DNA from: Methanobacteriota archaeon
GTDB taxonomy: Archaea > Halobacteriota > Methanosarcinia > Methanosarcinales > Methanosarcinaceae
Assembly: GCA_030837265.1 (NCBI GenBank)
Contig: JAUPKV010000423.1
Location: 1-10,052 of the forward strand
Reading direction: 5' to 3'
DNA length: 10,052 bases
In this document: positions 4,640 to 10,052 of the stretch, in pieces
Layout: each line of letters opens with the position of its first letter
How positions within the stretch are numbered: position 1 is the first letter of the stretch
The notes under the pieces: generated by a model
The model's database searches: none
Seen by the model: the letters and a program-made list of their open reading frames with translations, nothing else
Told to the model about the DNA's origin: nothing
Made by a program: the position numbers and the translations under genes

Positions 4640-5914
4640 ATGGTATCTGAGAAAACACTTGATAAGTCAAAAGAGATGTTTGAGAAAGCAAAGACCCTTA
4701 TTCCGGGTGGGGTAAGCAGTCCTGTGCGTGCAATCAAGCCATATCCTTTCTATACGGCTTCGGCTGATGGGTCTAAGATAAGGGATATTGACGGCAACGA
4801 GTATATTGATTACTGCATGGCGTACGGCCCTGCTATTCTCGGGCACAATAATCCTATAATAAAAGAAGCTATTAAAGCTCAGCTGGACAAGGGCTGGCTT
4901 TATGGGACTCCTACGGAGCTTGAGGTAAACCTGGCAGAAAAAATTGCAGGATATTATCCGAGCATTGATATGCTCAGGTTCGTTTCTACAGGGACTGAGG
5001 CAACTATGAGTGCCCTCCGCCTTGCCCGCGGCTTTACGGGCAGAAATAAATTCGTTAAAATCGAAGGTGGATACCATGGTGCCCATGATGCGGTTCTCGT
5101 AAAAGCAGGTTCAGGGGCTACAACACATGGAGAGCCGGATTCTCTAGGTATTCCGGTGGATTTCACAAAAAATACTCTGCAGGTCCCTTATAATGATATT
5201 GAAATTATGGCCGAAGTTGTGGAGAAGAACAGACATGACCTGGCTGCAGTAATCATAGAGCCTGTACTTGGAAATATCGGTCCTGTACTTCCCGGACCTG
5301 GCTACCTGGAGGAACTCAGGAAGCTTACAAAGGAAAATGATGTGCTCCTTATTTTTGATGAAGTCATCACCGGTTTCAGGCTCGCAATGGGAGGGGCGCA
5401 GGAATATTTTGGGGTTGTGCCGGATATGACTACCCTGGGGAAGATAGTTGGCGGAGGTTTGCCAATTGGCGTTTTTGGTGGCCGCAGGGAAATAATGGAG
5501 ATGATCTCCCCCTCAGGAGCAGTTTACCAGGCTGGGACTTTTAGCGGAAGCCCATGTTCGGTATCTGCGGGCATAGCAATGCTTGACTATCTTAAGGAAG
5601 AAAATATCCATGAGAAACTTAATGCGACAGGTGCTTACCTCAGGACTTCCCTCACTGAGATAGTTGAAGATGAGGGACTCGATTACAACGTCTGCGGGAT
5701 TGCTTCAATGTTTAAGATTTTCTTCGGGGCAGAACCTCACAATTACCAGGAGGTTCTTAAATGCGACAAGGAAGGTTACCTTGCCTTTTTCCACCGGATG
5801 CTTGCAGATGGAATTTTCCTGCCTCCTTCGCAGTTTGAGACAAATTTCGTCTCTGCAGCTCACAGTGAAGAAGATATCGAAAAGACTCTTGAAGCGTATA
5901 CCGAGAATCTCTGA
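4640..5914 (+). CDS. hemL: Glutamate-1-semialdehyde 2,1-aminomutase
   Basis: This PLP enzyme converts glutamate-1-semialdehyde, made from glutamyl-tRNA by HemA, into 5-aminolevulinate in the cytoplasm. At 424 residues it has the usual family length. Visible motifs, in order, are [11 protein letters not shown] (21-31), the cofactor phosphate loop STGTEA (116-121), GGYHG (143-147), the PLP-pyridine Asp in DEVITGFR (D240), the Schiff-base lysine in [14 protein letters not shown] (K268) and GTFSGSP (299-305), all as in class III aminotransferase-fold GSAMs. GGTGAG precedes the ATG by 6 nt. In methanogens its product feeds F430, cobamide and siroheme/heme synthesis. hemC follows 80 bp downstream and acts two steps later, so the two are probably co-transcribed; hemA and hemB are not in the window. 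Confidence 0.96.
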   Translation: MVSEKTLDKSKEMFEKAKTLIPGGVSSPVRAIKPYPFYTASADGSKIRDIDGNEYIDYCMAYGPAILGHNNPIIKEAIKAQLDKGWLYGTPTELEVNLAEKIAGYYPSIDMLRFVSTGTEATMSALRLARGFTGRNKFVKIEGGYHGAHDAVLVKAGSGATTHGEPDSLGIPVDFTKNTLQVPYNDIEIMAEVVEKNRHDLAAVIIEPVLGNIGPVLPGPGYLEELRKLTKENDVLLIFDEVITGFRLAMGGAQEYFGVVPDMTTLGKIVGGGLPIGVFGGRREIMEMISPSGAVYQAGTFSGSPCSVSAGIAMLDYLKEENIHEKLNATGAYLRTSLTEIVEDEGLDYNVCGIASMFKIFFGAEPHNYQEVLKCDKEGYLAFFHRMLADGIFLPPSQFETNFVSAAHSEEDIEKTLEAYTENL

Positions 5915-5994
5915 GTCAATCAAAGCATTTGAAGAAATAAAATATCTGAGTAAATTCAAGTCTTTAGACTAAATCTTTGAAAACGAGGATTCAT

Positions 5995-6945
5995 ATGATC
6001 ATAGGTACAAGGGGCAGCCAGCTTGCGCTTGCCCAGGCGGAGAATGTTGCTCGCCTTTTATCGGAGCTAGGATTCGAAACCAGCTTAAGAATAATAAAGA
6101 CCAGCGGAGATCGGTTTACTGATCGCCCTTTGCATGCCGTATCCAGCGGAGTTGGGGCATTTGTAAGGGAACTCGATGATGTTATGCTTGCCGGAGAGAT
6201 CGATATTGCTGTCCATTCCATGAAGGACATGCCAACTATCCGTCCTCTCTCGCTTTCTACTGCTGCTGTTTTAAAGCGGGATACTCCATTCGATGTCCTG
6301 TTGACTTACGACGGGACTTCACTGGATGAACTGCCCGAACAGTCCATTATAGGTACCAGTTCTCTTAGAAGGATTGCCCAGATCCGGCGCTACAGACCAG
6401 ATCTTATCACTCAGAGTTTAAGAGGGAATATCGATACAAGGCTCAAGAAGCTCAGGGAAGGGAAATACGACGGCATCCTGCTGGCAAAGGCAGGGCTTGA
6501 ACGCATGGGCTGGGAGCTGGAGGGAGAAATCTTATCCCCTGATTTCTTCTGTCCTTCCCCTAATCAGGGTACTGTTGCAGTGGTCACAAGGGCAGGCACA
6601 GAAGCCGAAGCAGCAGTTTCCAAACTTGACCATACTGATAGCCGGATTGTTACCGATATCGAACGAATTCTTATTTACGAGATCGGTGGAGGCTGTACCA
6701 CTCCTCTGGGTTCATATGCTGAGATTTCACCTGATCGGGAAGAGCTTCACGTCCGCGCCGAAGTCCTCTCCCTGGATGGGTGTGAGACTGTCAATATCAA
6801 CGAGTTTATCCCTATGCGAGGTGGCCTTGAAATCGCCAGGGAGCTCGGGCATAGGCTTGTGAAAATGGGTGGCAAAAGATTAGCTGAAGAAGCACTTATA
6901 CAGCTTTCCAGAGATTCGTGTGACTCTGACTATTCATTCAATTAA
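5995..6945 (+). CDS. hemC: Hydroxymethylbilane synthase (porphobilinogen deaminase)
   Basis: The enzyme joins four porphobilinogens into hydroxymethylbilane, using a covalently bound dipyrromethane cofactor. The 316-residue product has the N-terminal IIGTRGSQLALAQA, the catalytic-Asp motif AVHSMKDMPT (D78), the Arg-rich substrate-binding motif GTSSLRRIAQIRRYRPDL, LRGNIDTRLKKL, SPNQGTVAVV (in place of the bacterial P-x-x-GQGA) and the cofactor-attachment loop GGGCTTPLGSYA (Cys234). I start at ATG 5995 because GAGG (5985-5988) lies 6 nt upstream; an in-frame TTG at 5977 would add six residues and has no such site. The stop codon lies inside a 22-bp tandem repeat, so the last residues (SFN) are repeat-derived. 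Confidence 0.95.
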   Translation: MIIGTRGSQLALAQAENVARLLSELGFETSLRIIKTSGDRFTDRPLHAVSSGVGAFVRELDDVMLAGEIDIAVHSMKDMPTIRPLSLSTAAVLKRDTPFDVLLTYDGTSLDELPEQSIIGTSSLRRIAQIRRYRPDLITQSLRGNIDTRLKKLREGKYDGILLAKAGLERMGWELEGEILSPDFFCPSPNQGTVAVVTRAGTEAEAAVSKLDHTDSRIVTDIERILIYEIGGGCTTPLGSYAEISPDREELHVRAEVLSLDGCETVNINEFIPMRGGLEIARELGHRLVKMGGKRLAEEALIQLSRDSCDSDYSFN

Positions 6946-6977
6946 TGTAAACTGATCATTCAATTAATGTAAACTGA
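6934..6977. repeat. 22-bp perfect tandem repeat across the hemC stop codon
   Basis: A 22-bp unit beginning TCATTCAATTAATG occupies 6934-6955 and 6956-6977 with no mismatch. The first copy contains the last hemC codons and its TAA (6943-6945); the second lies in the hemC-pyrD spacer. A recent slippage duplication is the simplest cause. Confidence 0.9.
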
Positions 6978-6981
6978 TAAA

Positions 6982-7000
6982 CCTTTCAGAACTGAAAAGG
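6982..7000 (+). promoter_or_regulatory. Hairpin covering the pyrD ribosome binding site
   Basis: CCTTTCAG (6982-6989) and CTGAAAAGG (6992-7000) form an 8-bp stem with one bulged A and a very small loop, extendable as a GAAC tetraloop. The 3' arm contains the AAGG Shine-Dalgarno of pyrD, so folding could mask it. The same bases form a near-palindrome that a protein could bind as DNA. Confidence 0.4.
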
Positions 7001-7007
7001 AATGATA

Positions 7008-7913
7008 ATGTATACTCTTACCGGACTTGAATTAAAAAACCCAGTTATCCTTGCTGCCGGCATTCTTGGCACAACAGGGGCATCTCTTTGCAGGGTTGCG
7101 CATGAGGGAGGAGCAGGCGCCGTCGTGACCAAATCAATAGGTTCCGTGCCTAAAACCGGGCATCCCAACCCAAGCATGATCAGGCTTGACTGCGGTTTTT
7201 TGAACGCTATGGGACTTCCTAATCCTTCCTATCCCGGTTTCCTGCAGGAGCTCGAAATCGCAAAGAAAGACTCCGGGGTCCCGGTAATTGCGAGCATTTT
7301 CGGCGGAAATGCGGCTGAATTTACAGAAGTTGCGGAAGGGCTGCTTCCCGGCAAGCCCGATGCTTTTGAGCTCAATGTGAGCTGTCCTCACGCTGAGGGA
7401 TATGGGGCTGCAGTCGGTTCGAATCCCTGTCTAGTAGAAGCAATTACAGCGGCCGTAAAAGATGTGGTGAATGTCCCTGTCTGGGTTAAGCTTACTCCAA
7501 ATGTTTCCGATATTACAGGCATAGGAACTGCAGCCGAATCCGGGGGCGCGGATGCCGTTGTTGCAATCAACACTATAAAAGGAATGGCTATTGATATCGA
7601 ATCCGGATATCCTGTCCTTGGAAACCGTTCTGGCGGACTCTCAGGGAAAGCTGTTAAGCCCGTAGCTGTTAAATGTGTTTATGACCTCTACGCAGCTCTC
7701 GAAATCCCGATAATCGGAGTTGGAGGGATCTCTTCCTGGCAGGATGCCGTAGAAATAATGATGGCAGGAGCATCAGCAGTGCAGGTTGGGTCTGCAGTTT
7801 ATGAAAGGCTCGATACGTTCTCCGAGATCAGTACAGGGATAGACGCTTTTTTGAGACGAAAAGGGTATTCGGATGTGAAAAAATTAATAGGACTTTCCCA
7901 CGAGATGATCTGA
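7008..7913 (+). CDS. pyrD: Dihydroorotate dehydrogenase, class 1B catalytic subunit
   Basis: This FMN TIM-barrel subunit oxidises dihydroorotate to orotate, the fourth step of UMP synthesis. The 301-residue protein shows [11 protein letters not shown] near the start, the TKSIG segment with FMN-binding K42, the substrate/catalytic loop [13 protein letters not shown] with catalytic base C126, [10 protein letters not shown] (K161), NTIKGM (188-193), and the phosphate-binding [11 protein letters not shown] and [12 protein letters not shown] near the end. A catalytic Cys (not Ser) marks class 1, and the adjacent pyrK marks class 1B. I prefer ATG 7008 because AAGG (6997-7000) is 7 nt upstream; the ATG at 7002 is too close. 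Its TGA overlaps the pyrK start, implying coupled translation in a fixed complex. Confidence 0.95.
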   Translation: MYTLTGLELKNPVILAAGILGTTGASLCRVAHEGGAGAVVTKSIGSVPKTGHPNPSMIRLDCGFLNAMGLPNPSYPGFLQELEIAKKDSGVPVIASIFGGNAAEFTEVAEGLLPGKPDAFELNVSCPHAEGYGAAVGSNPCLVEAITAAVKDVVNVPVWVKLTPNVSDITGIGTAAESGGADAVVAINTIKGMAIDIESGYPVLGNRSGGLSGKAVKPVAVKCVYDLYAALEIPIIGVGGISSWQDAVEIMMAGASAVQVGSAVYERLDTFSEISTGIDAFLRRKGYSDVKKLIGLSHEMI

Positions 7914-8725
7914 TGACTCCTGATAATAATGTTTCTCTTAACGCTACTATTCCCCTTAATGCTACAATTACACAGGTAATTGATGAGTCTCCTTCTGTCC
8001 GGACTTTTTTCTTTGACCTCAATTTTGAGGCTTTTGAGCCAGGCCAGTTTGTAATGGTCTGGGTTAGGGGAATAGATGAGGTGCCCATGGGCCTTTCCAG
8101 TAGAAACTCACTAACCGTCCAGAACGTAGGGGAAGCAACTTCCAGGCTTTTTTCCTTGAAAGTAGGAGATTCTTTCGGGCTCCGAGGGCCTTTTGGAAGA
8201 GGATTTTCTCTCACTTCGAAGGGTGAAAAAATTCTTGTTATTGCCGGTGGTGTAGGAGCGGCTCCTCTTGCCCCTTATGCCGAATCGGCTGGTGCTGCCG
8301 GCTCTGAGGTAAATACCATTCTTGGAGCAAGGAGTGCAGATGACCTTATTTTTGAAGGTCGATTCGCTGCGGCAGGAAACATTTATATCTCCACTGATGA
8401 CGGCTCTAAGGGGACGAAGGGTTTTGTAACCGATGTTCTCAGAGGATTAGATATCTCAGCTTACGACAGGATTGCGGTGTGCGGCCGGGAAATAATGATG
8501 GCCTCTGTTTTCAAATTACTTGAAGACAGAAAAGCACTTGTGAAGGCGGAATTTAGCCTCCACCGTTATTTCAAATGCGGCATCGGAGTCTGTGGAGCAT
8601 GCTGCATAGATCGGTCGGGTTTCAGGGTTTGTAAGGACGGACCTGTGTTTTCCGGCATACAGCTACGGGATTCGGAATTGGGAAGATATACCCGGGATGC
8701 CTGTGGGCGAAGAATTAAAATTTAA
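7913..8725 (+). CDS. pyrK: Dihydroorotate dehydrogenase electron transfer subunit
   Basis: PyrK carries electrons from FMN of PyrD to NAD+ through a [2Fe-2S] cluster and FAD. The 270-residue protein has the ferredoxin-reductase layout: an FAD-binding barrel (about 10-100, with [11 protein letters not shown] and RGPFGRGF), an NAD-binding half with AGGVGAAPL (111-119), and a C-terminal cluster domain with Cys222, Cys227, Cys230 and Cys240 (C-x4-C-x2-C-x9-C); Cys231 and Cys264 are extra. The last gap, 9 residues, is shorter than the 14 I recall for the Lactococcus enzyme. ATG 7913 overlaps the pyrD TGA. Residues 9-20 (LNATIP then LNATIT) come from an 18-bp near-duplication that slightly lengthens the N-terminus. 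Confidence 0.94.
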   Translation: MTPDNNVSLNATIPLNATITQVIDESPSVRTFFFDLNFEAFEPGQFVMVWVRGIDEVPMGLSSRNSLTVQNVGEATSRLFSLKVGDSFGLRGPFGRGFSLTSKGEKILVIAGGVGAAPLAPYAESAGAAGSEVNTILGARSADDLIFEGRFAAAGNIYISTDDGSKGTKGFVTDVLRGLDISAYDRIAVCGREIMMASVFKLLEDRKALVKAEFSLHRYFKCGIGVCGACCIDRSGFRVCKDGPVFSGIQLRDSELGRYTRDACGRRIKI

Positions 8726-8803
8726 GTTACGATATATCTTTTAAAAATAAAAGCCGGCAGACAAATAGGTCTCTGGTTTCCTATTAGCAGAGAGGACGAG
8801 GAA
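8726..8803. other. Spacer between pyrK and the FAH-family gene
   Basis: The 78-bp spacer contains a TATA-like GATATATCTTTTA (8731-8743), a small perfect hairpin CTTTTA/TAAAAG (8738-8743 with 8748-8753), a second weak one AATAGG/CCTATT (8764-8769 with 8780-8785), and AGAGGA (8791-8796) 7 nt before the next ATG. The downstream pair could be part of the pyr operon or have its own promoter. Confidence 0.3.
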
Positions 8804-9538
8804 ATGATTGGAAGGTTCAGGTCAGGGGACGAGGTTTTTTGTGGAGAAATCGAAAATCAGCATGTGTATCCTAAAGGAGGGGTTCACGCAGGAATCTTTG
8901 AGCTTTCCGAACTTCGCATCCTTCCTCCTGCATCTCCTTCTAAGATCGTCTGCGTCGGCCTGAATTATCGTGACCATGCCAGAGAACTTTCCATGGAAAT
9001 TCCGGATACTCCTGTGCTCTTTCTGAAACCTCCGTCTGCAGTCATAGGGCATGGAGATAAGATCATTTATCCCTCTTCCAGTTCAAGAGTTGACTATGAA
9101 GCTGAACTTGCAGTCGTTATCGGTAAGCGCTGCAAAAACATTTCGGCCGAGAAAGCCGAAGATGTGATTGCAGGTTATACCTGCTTTAATGACGTAACTG
9201 CCCGGGATCTCCAGCAAAAGGACGGTCAGTGGACAAGAGCAAAAAGTTTTGATACATTTGCGGCTTTGGGGCCGTATATTGCTGCTCCGGACGAGTTTGA
9301 CGTTTCGGATGCGAAAATTGCCTGTCGGGTAAATGAAAAAACAAGACAGGAGTCCAGTACCTCAAATCTTATTTTTGATGTCCCCTTCCTCATCGAATTC
9401 ATAACCGAAATCATGACCTTGGAAGTGGGAGACGTTATTGCCACAGGGACACCCTCAGGAGTTGGAGAAATGCAAAGGGGAGATACAGTAGAAGTTGATA
9501 TTCAAGGAATCGGAATACTTAGAAACGAGGTTATCTGA
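8804..9538 (+). CDS. Fumarylacetoacetate hydrolase-fold protein (acylpyruvase/oxaloacetate decarboxylase-like)
   Basis: The 244-residue protein is a FAH-superfamily enzyme of the short type that includes FAHD1-like acylpyruvases and oxaloacetate decarboxylases/tautomerases, and 2-hydroxyhepta-2,4-diene-1,7-dioate isomerases. A short N-terminal domain (about 1-45) precedes the catalytic fold: KIVCVGLNYRDHARE (47-61, with His58), VLFLKPPSAVIGHGD, the metal-binding VDYEAELAVVIG (E99, E101) and FNDVTARD (D130), K147 in RAKSFDTF, and the C-terminal GDVIATGTPSGVG. All metal ligands are present, so it should be an active Mg2+/Mn2+ enzyme cleaving or isomerising a 2,4-diketo or 2-keto acid. Aromatic degradation is unlikely in a methanogen; oxaloacetate handling or metabolite repair is more plausible. 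Its TGA overlaps the next gene's ATG. Confidence 0.88.
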   Translation: MIGRFRSGDEVFCGEIENQHVYPKGGVHAGIFELSELRILPPASPSKIVCVGLNYRDHARELSMEIPDTPVLFLKPPSAVIGHGDKIIYPSSSSRVDYEAELAVVIGKRCKNISAEKAEDVIAGYTCFNDVTARDLQQKDGQWTRAKSFDTFAALGPYIAAPDEFDVSDAKIACRVNEKTRQESSTSNLIFDVPFLIEFITEIMTLEVGDVIATGTPSGVGEMQRGDTVEVDIQGIGILRNEVI

Positions 9539-9843
9539 TGCTGCTTGAGAACATCGGTAATGAACTTGACCTTACCGAGCGCCATCTTCTTGTGCTCAAA
9601 AAAGTGATTGAAGAAGCCCCCATCGGAATTCTGAAACTTGCTGAGGTTACCGGAATGCAGAACCATAAAGTGCGCTACTCTCTTCGGGTCCTTGAACAGG
9701 CTCACCTTATTAAGCCTTCTGCCCAGGGCGCAGTACCCGGGGAGGCCGTCGCAAAGTTCCTTCAGGAATTTGAGATGGAGCTTGAGAAAATCAAAGAGAA
9801 AGTATCCCGCATCAAAGAAATCGAGGCTTCAATTCCTAAATAA
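9538..9843 (+). CDS. Small winged-helix transcriptional regulator
   Basis: The 101-residue protein has a helix-turn-helix in residues about 12-62: DLTERHLLVLKKVIEEAP, then ILKLAEVTGMQNHKVRYSLR with VRYSLRVLEQAHLI as recognition helix, followed by a wing (KPSAQGAVPG). The C-terminus (72-97, FLQEFEMELEKIKEKVSRIK) is a heptad-like coiled coil suited to dimerisation. There is no ligand-binding domain. It overlaps the FAH-family gene as TGATG, so the two are translated together, which suggests it may control this operon or respond to it. It belongs to the broad archaeal group of predicted regulators; its target is unknown. Confidence 0.75.
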   Translation: MLLENIGNELDLTERHLLVLKKVIEEAPIGILKLAEVTGMQNHKVRYSLRVLEQAHLIKPSAQGAVPGEAVAKFLQEFEMELEKIKEKVSRIKEIEASIPK

Positions 9844-10052
9844 AATCTCTGCTTTCATAAATCAGGATCGAATATTCAATCCGTTCTGTTGGACAACCTT
9901 ATGATAGATTTTTCCTTGATCTGTTTTATCCCAGAATAATTTCGCTTTTAAGTCATCAATCCACATTCTCATCTATAAACCTGTTTTAACTCACATTCCG
10001 ATTTTTGATACTTTTGTATAAATTAAAGTCACAAAAGTACAATTTTAATATA
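9844..10052. other. Intergenic region after the regulator gene
   Basis: The last 209 bp hold no supported gene. T-rich runs (9908-9915, 9982-9987, 10002-10006) could serve as archaeal oligo-T termination signals for the upstream operon, and the inverted repeat/TATA arrangement lies near the right edge. Confidence 0.4.
10009..10039. promoter_or_regulatory. Inverted repeat around a TATA box at the right edge
   Basis: TACTTTTGT (10009-10017) and ACAAAAGTA (10031-10039) are perfect 9-bp inverted repeats 13 bp apart, and TATAAATTA lies between them (10017-10025). If this is a promoter for a gene to the right, a dimeric regulator binding both arms would cover the TATA box. Confidence 0.4.

Overview
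The window looks like a piece of a methanogenic archaeon's chromosome, most likely a Methanosarcina. This is inferred from: tetrapyrrole genes hemL and hemC beside a class 1B pyrD-pyrK pair; GGTGATC/GAGGTGA-type ribosome binding sites that match the archaeal 16S 3' end; AT-rich TATA-box promoters instead of bacterial -35/-10 pairs; and long AT-rich intergenic DNA littered with decayed insertion sequences. No RNA gene or CRISPR array was seen.

Left part (1-1566) is worn accessory DNA. It holds the 3' end of an isoprenylcysteine-methyltransferase-like membrane protein gene, a frameshifted IS5-type transposase remnant with its right terminal repeat, a small reverse-strand gene whose stop codon is made by that IS end, a possible 128-bp derivative of the same IS family, and two 18-bp tandem repeats (2 and 4 copies).

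The next part (1480-3943) is a cluster of small, poorly known genes. Its centre is an operon of two proteins built from a repeated ~85-residue module, each module being two ribbon-helix-helix (RHH) motifs: one module in the first protein, two in the second. A TATA box overlapped by an 8-bp inverted repeat lies upstream and could be their own operator. Then follow a reverse-strand 109-residue protein, a candidate 25-residue Cys/His-rich microprotein with a good promoter and ribosome binding site, a 45-residue charged protein on the reverse strand, and a 66-residue protein with LEA-like 11-residue repeats. The last ends at TAG with 40 more open in-frame codons that run into a 114-bp hairpin element.

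The right part (4490-9843) is a conserved housekeeping block, all on the + strand. hemL and hemC supply two steps of early tetrapyrrole synthesis (for F430, cobamides and heme/siroheme in methanogens). pyrD and pyrK, overlapping at TGATG, encode the two subunits of the NAD-linked dihydroorotate dehydrogenase of UMP synthesis. A fumarylacetoacetase-fold hydrolase/decarboxylase follows, overlapping (TGATG) a small winged-helix regulator with a C-terminal coiled coil. Candidate control sites are three phased 14-bp repeats just upstream of the hemL TATA box, a hairpin that would cover the pyrD ribosome binding site, and a 9-bp inverted repeat around a TATA box at the right edge for a gene beyond the window.
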